Positions 31,601 to 40,235 of a stretch of 44,264 nt of DNA are shown here, piece after piece (position 1 is the stretch's first letter; every line of letters starts with the position of its first letter). The stretch is taken from the IMG/VR virus record IMGVR_UViG_3300030118_002156, positions 3,681-47,944 of that record; one strand, 5' to 3'. The translations under genes and the position numbers were made by a program. The stretch comes from a virus. The notes beneath the pieces were generated by a model. That model ran no database searches, had not been told where the DNA came from, and saw only the letters and a program-made list of their open reading frames with translations.

Positions 31601-33702
31601 TTAACAGAATCAATAGATTGAACTGCTTTTTTACTTACTTGACCATTAGGCATTATTACACTTACAAATCCACTTAAATTTGGAAGATTACTTTGATCTG
31701 TTGTAATAACATGATTACCACTTACTGTTGCTGTGTCAATTATTCTTCCTGCTCGTCTTATACCACTTTTAACTTCATCTTGAATTTCAATTAACATTCC
31801 CGGTCTACATAAAGCTCCTGCTTCCAATGTCGTTGTAAAAGTTACAGTTTCTATTTCTGTCGCAACTGTAGTTAAAAACCATTTCCCAAGTCTTCTTGCC
31901 TGTGTTCTTGATGTAACCCCAAAACTATCTATATTTTTAGAAATAGCTCCATACTTGTTTATTTCATCTTGATTAATAACTTCTTCATAAGCAGCATCTC
32001 GTAATTCATTATCAAAATATTTAACTACAACTATATTTGCACGAGTTTTTTGTGATACTCCAGAATATGTAAAACCGTCTTCAGTTACATTAGTTTTATT
32101 AAACAAAAAAGAAGGATCAATACCTTCTTTATCTTGAACCATAGAAATAGATCCAGCAGAATAAAGTGGCATGCCACGAAATACAGAAGACAAAGAATTT
32201 ATAACTTTAAAAGCATCTTGTCTTTTCCTTAAAACACAATTTAATGAAAATCTTGGTTCTTTTATTGTTTCTACATTTCCATCATTTCTTCTGTCTTTAA
32301 AAGTTACAAGTTCTGAACTATATTTACTTATTGCATAAAAAGAATATATATCCAAGTTTGCGAGTTTTACAAATTGACCAGTGCCATATCTTTCTGACAA
32401 TAAAAGATCTAGTAAGCAAAAAGCAGGATCGTTTGTATATTGTGCTGCTGTAAGTTGACCATTAAAAATATAGCCATTGGGATAATGTATAAATCCAAAA
32501 CTCTTAATTTGATTTGCATTACTTATACCTAAACTTGCAGCTTGAGTAGCGTTTCTAACAACAACTGGTGTACCAGTTGAATTTGAAGCTGGTATTCTTA
32601 CCTTTAAACCATTTATTAAATATGCTCTTCTAGGTATTGAATTAAATTGTTCAGCGTCTATTTTTAAGCCTACTAATGCTGAATTTGGATAATTTAATAC
32701 TCTATTAAATTTACAAGAGCCATTTACTACAGTCTTAGATTCAGTATGTTGAATTATAAATGATGTATCACTAATTACTTCTGTAATAACAAAGTTACCA
32801 TTAAAAGGACCAGTATAAGAATTATTTCTAACTTGATTTCCATTACTAAAACTAAATTGTTGATTAGATCCATCTGTTAAAAATTCAAATCCTAAACTAT
32901 CTCCTAAAACTTTTAAATGGTCCTCAGAAGTATTAACTGTGATAGTATTTCCAGATTGAGAATATGTAGCTTGTATAGGATTATCAAATTCTTTTATTAG
33001 TTGATAAGAACCTACTTGAAAAGTACTTGTATGATTTATTAAGTTATCTGAGCTATTTGCATTAATAGTTGTATCATCATCAGTCAAACGAGAAACTTCA
33101 AAAGTGACAGGGAAGTTATTTCCTGATATATCAAAATTGTATTGTCTTGTATATAAATCACCAGTTCTACCTTTAATAGTTTCAGTTTTAAGTATTTGAG
33201 TGCTTTGTCCACTTTGTTGCTTAGAAAATCTAAACTGAACTTCAGTTCCTAAAGTATCACCATCTTTATTTACTTTTTGTAGAGCTAAAAACCTCATATC
33301 AATTAAAACTGAAGTAACAGATGGATCTGTAACAGTAAAAGAAACAGGAGCAGCTTTAGTAACAGTTCTAGTTAAAGAAACAGGTGTTGAGGACGTATTA
33401 AATCCTTGTAAAACAGATTGAATAGCAGTACCGTTGTTTTTTTGTATAGAAACATCTAAAAAATTATCAGTTCCATCAGAATTTTTTAAAGGTGTATTAT
33501 TTAAAAATATTGACTGCATAAAGCTATTAGTAAAACCACCGGGATCATGTAATCCTTCTATTTCACCTTCAGATATTAGATCTAAAATATTTGCAAAACT
33601 TTTACTATTTAATGAGTCTTTTGCTGTGGTAGGAGTTCGAGAACCTCCACCTCCTTTACTTCCACCGCCCCCTCCAGAGCCTTTAATAAAATCATTTGTC
33701 AT
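28696..33702 (-). CDS. J-like tail-tip host-specificity protein
   Basis: The 1668-residue protein has the glycine-rich start of lambda J-like proteins (G-S-G-G-G-G-G-S-K-G-G-G-G-S-R-T-P-T). The baseplate-hub domains follow (N-I-L-D-L-I-S-E-G-E-I-E-G-L), and from about 810 several fibronectin type III repeats run to about 1430 (for example P-P-K-P-Q-N-L-T-A-V and W-K-P-V-E-G-V-N-K-Y-E). The end is beta-rich. It should form the central tip that meets the receptor. It directly precedes the 554-residue fibre gene. Length is above the lambda protein (1132). Confidence 0.85.
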   Translation of the reverse strand: MTNDFIKGSGGGGGSKGGGGSRTPTTAKDSLNSKSFANILDLISEGEIEGLHDPGGFTNSFMQSIFLNNTPLKNSDGTDNFLDVSIQKNNGTAIQSVLQGFNTSSTPVSLTRTVTKAAPVSFTVTDPSVTSVLIDMRFLALQKVNKDGDTLGTEVQFRFSKQQSGQSTQILKTETIKGRTGDLYTRQYNFDISGNNFPVTFEVSRLTDDDTTINANSSDNLINHTSTFQVGSYQLIKEFDNPIQATYSQSGNTITVNTSEDHLKVLGDSLGFEFLTDGSNQQFSFSNGNQVRNNSYTGPFNGNFVITEVISDTSFIIQHTESKTVVNGSCKFNRVLNYPNSALVGLKIDAEQFNSIPRRAYLINGLKVRIPASNSTGTPVVVRNATQAASLGISNANQIKSFGFIHYPNGYIFNGQLTAAQYTNDPAFCLLDLLLSERYGTGQFVKLANLDIYSFYAISKYSSELVTFKDRRNDGNVETIKEPRFSLNCVLRKRQDAFKVINSLSSVFRGMPLYSAGSISMVQDKEGIDPSFLFNKTNVTEDGFTYSGVSQKTRANIVVVKYFDNELRDAAYEEVINQDEINKYGAISKNIDSFGVTSRTQARRLGKWFLTTVATEIETVTFTTTLEAGALCRPGMLIEIQDEVKSGIRRAGRIIDTATVSGNHVITTDQSNLPNLSGFVSVIMPNGQVSKKAVQSIDSVNKKITINGKFQIKIKDSNNNEPFLESLQENPDYIDTFQDKIPNTGSIWVLETTGTPSQAINSNQFKVVAVEEGDDFTFNISAVSHNESKYGVVERLETLEHRDITNLDEIPTAPENFANAVLSDGSTVNYPIESLYKYRDQIKVRVIVQWKPVEGVNKYELIYNQDNKSEIVVTTQSPSFDIDDVNVNTATSSIFNFKVKSISASGRKSTDTLETSLTVNGKNTPPSRVSNTFAGEIDPHLGIQLSWTAIEAVPPNFSDLDIRGYIIKDGSNFDTGILIGEFDTTNVLVPTLPSKTDNAKVYSIKAVDSDGNLSVDNRTASITINNPPSIDVDTITHEYKDDNLIINWVEPTLGSGQFAIKEYEIFDDATSLGKVSSTTFTLPVNFNTDRIIKIRAFDILGKVGSFTTKTIPFVKTAAPNINIAFEGTKLRLFWSEPTAGNTKIKEYEIRRSNNSTTNISSATLVDKINSDSYVLDIDSSFVVGTAVRFFVVALDANGFRGDVGRTGITNFPDAVLAAPPKPQNLTAVIKSDSAFVSWDTVTPLSNGLPIRDYKIYRESSLATTVGTADFQQNGTQITERVLWTDSQQKYFVRAVDTNGNEGELEEVLFTVAIPSKITNLRNEVIDNNVLLRWQESAVGSNQLPIIHYNIYRNTTDAANLVGQKQGTFTTVFEQVGGNFTYILIPVNSANVEGSQEQTTANVNQPPDFVLTDEVDSTFSGTIVNGFLDDGGLFFNVNTSRTWKQHFDPSNNDTSRTFGVYGASTVYALPTENSGSYEEIIDTGAVIASTRIEATLGLDPSETVGSTTITPEIFTSLNGTSYTSKGSGNSNVLGTNFRFIKVKFDFDGANNDDLVKVQSLKIKTFLKRKTDQGRITITAAEAAATKPGTSPPELLGKNVSLTETFVDVDSITLSIQGQQNSSTGARYVIYDFKDEPNPDLKNGFRIFVFTNSGGTPSGDTTVDFTVRGV

Positions 33703-33707
33703 TTTGT

Positions 33708-34307
33708 CTAAATATCAGAAGTTGAGATTTTTGCTGAAATTGGAATAGATCCTGTCAAAACATGACCATAACATACTGGGACAGCTATGCCCGCCCTAGA
33801 AGTATTTTGAACACCACTAAAGTTAAATGATTTAGTTGGGTCTTCTTCCTCTTCTGGTACCTCTGGTGTTGGTGACAATAAGCCTGCAATACCTCCTAAT
33901 ACTAAAAGCAAACCAATATTACCAACTAAGGCCATACCAGCAGCACCTCCAGTAAACCCTCCTAATCCAAATTTTAAAGCAGGAGTTAAAGCACCTCCAG
34001 AAAAAGCAAAAGCAGCACCAATTAAAACTACACCAGCAATTATTCTTCCAACATTACCTGATCCGCTAATAACAGGAATAATTTTTATATCACAATTATT
34101 ATTAGAAAAATTTAATTCTTCTTCTTTTATACATTCATCACCGCAATATACTTGATAATTATTTTTAATAATATGATTTTCTGCACCTTTGAAATTAGTT
34201 ATTAAAAAACGAACAGCATCAATAGGACTGTTTAAAACTGCTTCAAAAACATCGTTTCCTCCGCAAATGTCTATTAATTCACCATAAAGTTTTATTTTAT
34301 TTAACAT
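33708..34307 (-). CDS. I-like tail assembly protein
   Basis: The 199-residue protein resembles lambda gpI: an N-terminal ubiquitin-like part (L-Y-G-E-L-I-D-I-C-G), then Gly/Ala-rich hydrophobic segments (about 85-142, A-G-V-V-L-I-G-A-A-F-A-F, L-G-G-F-T-G-G-A-A-G-M-A) and a C-terminal stretch with S-R-A-G-I-A-V-P-V-C-Y-G. It is needed for tail tip assembly in lambda. Between K-like and J-like genes, as expected. Confidence 0.8.
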   Translation of the reverse strand: MLNKIKLYGELIDICGGNDVFEAVLNSPIDAVRFLITNFKGAENHIIKNNYQVYCGDECIKEEELNFSNNNCDIKIIPVISGSGNVGRIIAGVVLIGAAFAFSGGALTPALKFGLGGFTGGAAGMALVGNIGLLLVLGGIAGLLSPTPEVPEEEEDPTKSFNFSGVQNTSRAGIAVPVCYGHVLTGSIPISAKISTSDI

Positions 34308-35001
34308 AGCGAATCCTTTTTCCGGTACATTTCATGAGCCATTCTCCATAAAAGTCTCTTGAACTTAGTCTACCTTCAATATGATGTAAAATCATTTGAT
34401 TTTTTAATAGTACACCTATATGATTCAATCCTGTACTATTTAACGAAAAAAGTAAGCAGTCATTTACTTGTAAGTGTTCTGAGGGTTCTAGTTCTCTAAA
34501 ACCAGTATCTATGAAACATTTTTCAAAATATGGATTATCACAAAAATCTTTTGGATTTATTGGTCTATCCCAATCTCTAAGAGTAATATTTATTGTTTCA
34601 AAATAATCTCTTATTAGACTCCAACAGTCATGTATTCCAAATACATATTCTCTTCCAACTAAAGGTGCTTTATATCCAGATGGTTGAAAATCAAACCATT
34701 CATCAAAACAAACTGAATAAATAAACCAAGGCATTTTATATTTTTCACAAATTGATTTATCTGCTGGAGAAGGATAAGGTTTTTCGTTTGGGTGTGAATG
34801 AAAAACACCAATGATAGTCCCTATATCAGCTACGTCTGCATAATCTTTTGGTCTAATAATAAATGTTTCTTTCGGAGAAATTGATATATTTTCACAAGGT
34901 TTATATTTAGTTTTACCTTTATGTATATAAATCAAACCACAAGCTTCTTCTGGTAAACATTTTTCAGCATGTTTCTTAGCATCTATTTTCCAATCAAGCA
35001 T
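34297..35001 (-). CDS. K-like tail protein: JAMM and NlpC/P60 domains
   Basis: The ATG at 35001 gives 234 residues and overlaps the previous stop, with GGGGAT upstream; a TTG four codons earlier is less likely. The N-terminal JAMM/MPN metallopeptidase part has E19, then H68-S-H70-P with S78 and D81 as the zinc motif. The C-terminal NlpC/P60-like part has C126 (H-D-C-W), H194 (L-N-H-I-G) and H206-H207. In lambda-like phages this protein is thought to process tail parts or cut peptidoglycan at entry. Both catalytic sets appear intact. Confidence 0.85.
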   Translation of the reverse strand: MLDWKIDAKKHAEKCLPEEACGLIYIHKGKTKYKPCENISISPKETFIIRPKDYADVADIGTIIGVFHSHPNEKPYPSPADKSICEKYKMPWFIYSVCFDEWFDFQPSGYKAPLVGREYVFGIHDCWSLIRDYFETINITLRDWDRPINPKDFCDNPYFEKCFIDTGFRELEPSEHLQVNDCLLFSLNSTGLNHIGVLLKNQMILHHIEGRLSSRDFYGEWLMKCTGKRIRYVK

Positions 35002-35917
35002 GAAAACTACCAATCCCCGGAAATTCTCTTGGCAAACATTGTCTTCTTGGTAATTTATATTGTGGCATATCTATTGGTGCTGCAAGCTCAAACTCAACTA
35101 TACGTCTATTTTCTGTAGATTTTCTATCAATTATAAATATCATGTCCTCAAATCTTACGTTTGGATCTTCGTCTGGATTACTTGGTGCTGCTGAAACACT
35201 TATTGTATTTCCCATATTATTACCATGAACAGAGCATGAATATCTTGCAGCATGATTAGTATTTGTAGGTATGTATGAAAGAACACCATTAATCCCAGCA
35301 GTTCCGTTTCTACTAATTCCTATACCAACTAATTCACTCCCAGATGCGTCTTTTAAAATTAAAGGGTGTCCTGTATTAGTTGAATCTGACTGTACGAATC
35401 TATATGTATTACCTTCAACTAAACTTAAAGTAGGTTTATAAACACCATTTAAATAAAAATAATTTGCTCCTCCTACATTTTGGACAGTTACGACATAAGT
35501 TATAGTTTGACCACTTAAATTTGTTGATGATATAAATTTAGCCATTGTTCTAAATCTAGTAACTTTGGCTCCTATCAAATCATTGTGAGGAGTGATACCA
35601 TTAATTTCAGCAAGTATCGTTGAAACTGTAGATAATAAATTACTAATCCTTAATGTAGGTCTAGGTAAACTAGATTTCTGACTAGATCCTTTATAATCAA
35701 AGCCTTCTGCTTCAATCGGCATTTGACTATAAGTATTACTGTTAAAAACTAATTCACCTTGCGAGTTCTGTGCTACACCACTATGCCATCTATAAACAGT
35801 TGTAATACCTAACGGATTACCAGTAGCATAATGCAATCCTTCAACAAGTTCTAACTCAAATAAATCTATTATTGCTGATGGATTTGTTTGCTGTAGTTCC
35901 TCAATAGGTATAGTCAT
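34994..35917 (-). CDS. L-like tail-tip protein with inserted cupredoxin-like domain
   Basis: The first 130 residues match the start of lambda gpL (L-F-E-L-E-L, then P-R-P-T-L-R-I-S-N and D-L-I-G-A-K-V-T-R-F-R-T) and residues about 248-290 match its middle (M-I-F-I-I-D-R-K, E-F-E-L-A-A-P-I-D, L-P-R-R-Q-C). Between them, about 131-245, sits a cupredoxin-like domain with H184, C228, H231 and M235. The usual C-terminal cysteine-rich iron-sulphur part of gpL is missing; the chain stops 15 residues after L-P-R-R-Q. It overlaps the M-like gene by four bases and the K-like gene by eight. Confidence 0.82.
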   Translation of the reverse strand: MTIPIEELQQTNPSAIIDLFELELVEGLHYATGNPLGITTVYRWHSGVAQNSQGELVFNSNTYSQMPIEAEGFDYKGSSQKSSLPRPTLRISNLLSTVSTILAEINGITPHNDLIGAKVTRFRTMAKFISSTNLSGQTITYVVTVQNVGGANYFYLNGVYKPTLSLVEGNTYRFVQSDSTNTGHPLILKDASGSELVGIGISRNGTAGINGVLSYIPTNTNHAARYSCSVHGNNMGNTISVSAAPSNPDEDPNVRFEDMIFIIDRKSTENRRIVEFELAAPIDMPQYKLPRRQCLPREFPGIGSFHA

Positions 35918-36282
35918 ACTTCAAAGACCTCTTGAAAAACTAATGAAATATCATATAACCCTGCTGATACTACGGTGACAGAGGGATTAGCACATGTAAA
36001 TTTACCACTTGCTCCGTAAGGAGGATCATAAGTAAATGCTTTTGCACCTCCATCTCCTTTTAAAGGATCAGCTAAAAAAGCAAGAATATTATCAGTAGTA
36101 GTTTTATCTCTGTTATTAAAACTAAGAGTATATTTTCTTTTTGTTGAATTTAATCCCGATCTTAAACGCTGGGCATATCCATCACCTAGATTTACCTCTA
36201 TTATGTCATTTTCAATCTCAAGAGTAGGTGAATAACTTGGTGCGACATCAGAGCCGACTGTTTGAGTGTCAAAAGTAGCCAT
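35914..36282 (-). CDS. M-like minor tail protein
   Basis: The 122 residues follow the minor tail family of lambda gpM: S-Y-S-P-T-L-E-I-E-N-D-I-I-E-V-N-L-G-D-G, Y-A-Q-R-L-R, N-R-D-K-T-T-T-D, A-F-T-Y-D-P-P and a final strand D-I-S-L-V-F-Q-E-V. Members form a ring below the tape measure. Position just after the tape measure gene supports this. Confidence 0.82.
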   Translation of the reverse strand: MATFDTQTVGSDVAPSYSPTLEIENDIIEVNLGDGYAQRLRSGLNSTKRKYTLSFNNRDKTTTDNILAFLADPLKGDGGAKAFTYDPPYGASGKFTCANPSVTVVSAGLYDISLVFQEVFEV

Positions 36283-39200
36283 TTATTCGTAAAGAATACC
36301 TCCGGGCATTTTTGCTTTAACAAGTTCTGCTTGGATAGCACTACCAATCATTTTACCTAGTTGATTAGCTTTTACGTTGTTTCCCTGTGCAGAAGTGCCA
36401 CTAGCATTGACCGAAACATTAACAACATTATTACTTGTAGCACCACTTGTTTCAACACCTAACTTACCTTGCTTATTCCTTCGTAACGGCATGATTGCTT
36501 CTGGGCCAGCTTCTCCCATAAGTCCTGCCCCATTAGCCATTGGGAAAATAGTTGGACGGGACACTATACCCCCATAAGCGTAAGGGACGATTTTGTTCTG
36601 AGCCAATACTTGACCTTTTGCTGCAACAGCCGTTACGTTCTGAATTTCATTTCCTCCACTAACTACTCCACCATCTTTAAATCCTAAGAAGTTCTTAACA
36701 CCCATTATTGCTTTAAAGAATAATGCTTTTATAATCATCTTCTGTATGTCTTTCAGTATAGAAACAGTAAGCTCTGCAAAACTAGCCTTACCATCAACAA
36801 CAAGATCAGCAAACGCATCTCCCATGCTGTCTATACCTGTGATTAAACGCTCTCCAATATTAGTTTCTAAATCTAGTGCTGATTCTGCAAGCTCTGCGAA
36901 ACTTTCTTTAAAGTTAAAAGCTTCTTGTGTAGCAGCAGTTAGCTTCTCTGTTATTTGTTCAACAGAAAGTGATTGACCGTCTATTATACCTAATGTTTCT
37001 CTATGTATCTCTCTAGCTCTTGCTGCTATCTCTTCTCTTTCAAAGTCTTTTTCTGACATAAGACCTAATTCTCTAAGTATGCTATTTTTTGTAGCTAATT
37101 CTTTTTCTTCTAAAGCAACCCTATCTTTCTCAAATTTCAAACTAATAGCCTTTTGTTGGTTTATAAAATCTTGCTCATCTTTTTCTGATAATTTCTCTTC
37201 TCCTTTTTTACCTGTCTTTTTCTTATCAAATTTATTTTGAAGCTTCTCTAACTCTATATCTCTCTTAATTTCTAATTGTTTAAGTGCATTTCTTTTTTCA
37301 ACAGCTTCGTTTAACTGTTTATTTAGACCTACAAGTTTTTCCGTTCTTTCGTTAGCACCTTTTAAAGAATCAAATTGTTTTTTCCCTCCAACTGTTATTA
37401 GAGTTCCTTCAGCAGATTGTATAATTTTATCTTGTGCTTGAATTTGTTCAAATAAATCTTTCTTTTGTTGTTCTTCGGTTATTGTTACTGTTCTATATCT
37501 ATTTTTTTTGCCCCCTTGTCCTCCAAATCTAACTCTCTTTGTTATATCTCCAGAAATTTCTTCTCTTTGCTGGATCAGTTTTTCTCTTTTCTTTTTAGCA
37601 TTTTCGATTTCTACTTTTAATTGATCTTTTGATAATCCACTAAGTTTTTTAATTGATTGTTCTGTATCATCAACAAGTCCTTTTTGTGTTGATCTAAATT
37701 TTAACAGCAAGCCAATAGCTGCTGCTAATCCTGCTGCTAAAGCAACGTAAGGATTTGCTAAAGCTACAAGGTTAAATGCAGCTTGTGAACTAGCAGCACC
37801 AGCAATAGCTTTGCCTAAAAGGAGCCATTTTGCTTTCAATACGGTAAGAAGACCACTAAGCCCTCCAATCTGTGCAATTAATACTTGAAGTTTTAAAGTT
37901 GCAAATGCAGCAGAAACAGTACCCACAACAATAGCAATATCAGCAAAGTTCTGAACAACAAACTTAAGGACTTCAGTAAGAACCTTAAATCCAGCTACAG
38001 CTATTTTTGCAAACTCTCCAAAAGCAGGAGCTAAATCTGTTAATAATTCAGCCCCTAATATTTGAAATTCTGCACCAATATCTTTAAAGTTTTCGCCAAC
38101 AGCTAATCTCATTTTATTAGTTGCAACTACTAATCTAGCTCCAGCTTCAGCATTTGATTCAGCAATTTTTTCTGCGATTGGGATATATTCTTTACCTAAA
38201 CTTTCAATAAATTTAGAAAGCATATCTAAACCAACAGTTCCATTTTTGAGTGACTCTTGGAGAGATTGAGTGGTCATATTATTAGCATCAGCAAATGCAG
38301 TCACGGCACCGGGGAATCTCTCTCCCAGTTGGCCCGAAAGCTCTTCTGCCGACACTTTGCCCTTTGAGAATATTTGGACCATTGCGGTCAGTGCGGACTT
38401 AACATCATCTGCTGTACCACCTGTAGCTTTAATGGCTGCAACTGTATTTATGAAAGCTTCTTCCGCATTATGAACATTACCTCCAGCACCAATAACAGCA
38501 GCACTTAATCTCTGCATACCTTTTATTGCCACTTCTTGAGGTACGTTAAATTCTTCTGTAGCTCTATTTGCAGCCTTTAGAGCAGTTTCAAAAGATGCTT
38601 CATCTTTAGTAATTCCTCTTAATGCTATCTTTGCTTTATCTAATGATGCTGTGTATTTTGCCGACTCACTAATAGCTCCAGCTAAAGGCTGTATTATTTG
38701 ACTTCCTACTAAACCACCAGTAACTATTCCTGACGCTACATCTCCTCCTGTTAATGCTGAAATACCTCCTCCAGCCAAACCCCCAACTAAACCTGATGGA
38801 CCTCCTACAAAAGCAGATCCTAATAATGCAGTACTTGCACGACCTAAATTAAAGTTTCCACCTTTTGCTTTTCTAAGTTTTTTATCTATTAAATCTATAT
38901 CTCTACCAAGTTCTTGAAATTCTTTACTGTTTAAATCAGTTTGATTTTGTAATGTTTGTAATGCTGCTCTTTGGTTGTTTAAAGAATTAACACTATTACC
39001 AGCAGCCCTAGCAGCATTATTTATATCTACTCTTAACTGATCTGTACTAAGACCCAATCTCTCTGTCTGTGCTGTTACTTGAGTTAGTCCAATATCAGAT
39101 ATTTGTTGCATTAATTGGCTAGTACCGCCAAAACTGCTTCTAGCAAATCTTGCATCAGCAAGCATGCCCCTTTTTTGTGCAGCAGTTACAGGAACTTTGT

Positions 39201-39504
39201 TTAATGCTTCTAACTCTGCTTTTGCCCTTGTTATTTCATTGGTTAATGTTTTATATGAATGACTATTAGTTCTAACTACACTTCTTAACTCTTCAAAAAG
39301 CTTAACTTGACCTTTTAAAGCTTTTTCTGACAGTTTGCCTTTAGAAGAAAAATCTTTAAATTGTTCTATTTGTGCTGCAAGTTCTTTTTTTGAAAACTTT
39401 ACATTTGTTGTTAAGTCTTTAAAAGCAGAAGTAACTTTTTTAAAAGCACCTTGATTTTCAACTTCAAGTCTTAATTTTATGGTTTCTATATTTGGTGCAG
39501 CCAT
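36283..39504 (-). CDS. Tape measure protein
   Basis: The 1073-residue protein has an N-terminal coiled coil, hydrophobic Gly-rich stretches (about 230-275) and the tape-measure core (A-T-G-G-T-A-D-D-V-K-S-A-L and L-S-G-Q-L-G-E-R-F-P-G). Membrane-like segments (about 560-650) and more coiled coil follow, then a lambda H-like end (F-K-D-G-G-V-V-S-G-G, G-E-A-G-P-E-A-I-M-P-L-R-R). Using 1.5 A per residue, the tail would be near 160 nm, which is an estimate. It is the longest gene before the tip genes, as usual. Confidence 0.9.
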   Translation of the reverse strand: MAAPNIETIKLRLEVENQGAFKKVTSAFKDLTTNVKFSKKELAAQIEQFKDFSSKGKLSEKALKGQVKLFEELRSVVRTNSHSYKTLTNEITRAKAELEALNKVPVTAAQKRGMLADARFARSSFGGTSQLMQQISDIGLTQVTAQTERLGLSTDQLRVDINNAARAAGNSVNSLNNQRAALQTLQNQTDLNSKEFQELGRDIDLIDKKLRKAKGGNFNLGRASTALLGSAFVGGPSGLVGGLAGGGISALTGGDVASGIVTGGLVGSQIIQPLAGAISESAKYTASLDKAKIALRGITKDEASFETALKAANRATEEFNVPQEVAIKGMQRLSAAVIGAGGNVHNAEEAFINTVAAIKATGGTADDVKSALTAMVQIFSKGKVSAEELSGQLGERFPGAVTAFADANNMTTQSLQESLKNGTVGLDMLSKFIESLGKEYIPIAEKIAESNAEAGARLVVATNKMRLAVGENFKDIGAEFQILGAELLTDLAPAFGEFAKIAVAGFKVLTEVLKFVVQNFADIAIVVGTVSAAFATLKLQVLIAQIGGLSGLLTVLKAKWLLLGKAIAGAASSQAAFNLVALANPYVALAAGLAAAIGLLLKFRSTQKGLVDDTEQSIKKLSGLSKDQLKVEIENAKKKREKLIQQREEISGDITKRVRFGGQGGKKNRYRTVTITEEQQKKDLFEQIQAQDKIIQSAEGTLITVGGKKQFDSLKGANERTEKLVGLNKQLNEAVEKRNALKQLEIKRDIELEKLQNKFDKKKTGKKGEEKLSEKDEQDFINQQKAISLKFEKDRVALEEKELATKNSILRELGLMSEKDFEREEIAARAREIHRETLGIIDGQSLSVEQITEKLTAATQEAFNFKESFAELAESALDLETNIGERLITGIDSMGDAFADLVVDGKASFAELTVSILKDIQKMIIKALFFKAIMGVKNFLGFKDGGVVSGGNEIQNVTAVAAKGQVLAQNKIVPYAYGGIVSRPTIFPMANGAGLMGEAGPEAIMPLRRNKQGKLGVETSGATSNNVVNVSVNASGTSAQGNNVKANQLGKMIGSAIQAELVKAKMPGGILYE

Positions 39505-40184
39505 TTATTTTTTCTCCTTATTAATAATCTTCAAGGCAGTGGATTCCATGATTTGTAAACCATACATAACTTTTGATCTGTCTTCTATCTTAAACAAGTC
39601 AAAAAGTCCTCCCTTCAACAATAGTACCTCATATTTCAATCCTACATAACCACCATAAGCAATATTCCATTGAGTCTGCATATTAAGAAACATTATTACA
39701 GTTTCCCAGTTTTCTTCCTCGACTTCAAAATCTGCTCTTTGAAAAGTCTCAGGGGGCAATTTTGAAATATCTACACCTAAAGCTTTCATATCTTCAAGTG
39801 CAGTATTTTTTCCACCTTCGCCACTACTAGCCCAATATTTAGCAGCGTCTTCTAGTTTTTTACCAGACCTATCTGAATAAAATCTTTAAATGCAGATATA
39901 ACCGCATTACGAAAAGCAAGATCGTCAGCGACTTCATGCAAGTTTTTCTTATTAAAAGGTATATCAGTTCCATCTTCTTCGGTAACACCTTCCCAGCCTT
40001 GCACAGCAGTTTCTAAAGCTTTATCCTCAGATAACTTGTCAAACTCTGCAAGTTCTTTACCACCAAGTCTTTTAAATTTAATAGTAATTTCTTCAGTTTC
40101 TAATTCTCCAGCTACAGTCGATGAAGGAGAAGCAATAGAAACTTTCCAAGGAAAAACTTTCGTTTTCTTTCTTACAAATGCCAT
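39505..40184 (-). CDS. GT-like tail assembly chaperone made by -1 frameshift
   Basis: A -1 slip on A-AAA-AAC (39855-39861) at the end of the G-like frame continues as L-E-D-A-A-K-Y-W-A-S-S-G without a stop into the T-like frame. That frame contains M-K-A-L-G-V-D and ends I-I-N-K-E-K-K, giving a fusion of about 226 residues. In lambda and relatives this GT form binds the tape measure while the short form coats it. I translated the junction by hand. The T-like part has no convincing start of its own. Confidence 0.85.
39852..40184 (-). CDS. G-like tail assembly chaperone (zero-frame product)
   Basis: The 110-residue protein starts M-A-F-V-R-K-K-T-K-V-F and reads through a beta domain (E-E-I-T-I-K-F-K-R-L-G-G-K-E-L) and a helical end (A-V-I-S-A-F-K-D-F) to G-L-V-K-N-stop. 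The stop sits just after the slippery heptamer. In the lambda group this is the abundant form. It lies between tail tube and tape measure genes as expected. Confidence 0.85.
   Translation of the reverse strand: MAFVRKKTKVFPWKVSIASPSSTVAGELETEEITIKFKRLGGKELAEFDKLSEDKALETAVQGWEGVTEEDGTDIPFNKKNLHEVADDLAFRNAVISAFKDFIQIGLVKN
39855..39861 (-). other. -1 ribosomal slippery site A-AAA-AAC
   Basis: The heptamer is in the zero frame of the G-like gene, directly before its UAG. Both tRNAs can re-pair after one step back. It is the classical form of the site, and no alternative is needed to join the two frames. Confidence 0.85.
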
Positions 40185-40235
40185 AAATTTAGTGGATAAA
40201 TATATATACCTTCTTATTCTAGCTATTAACTTAAT

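Noticed and set aside
39505-39789. T-like ORF as an independent gene
   Set aside because: The upstream -1 frame is open to the slippery site and the internal ATG has no ribosome site, so a frameshift product is the better reading.
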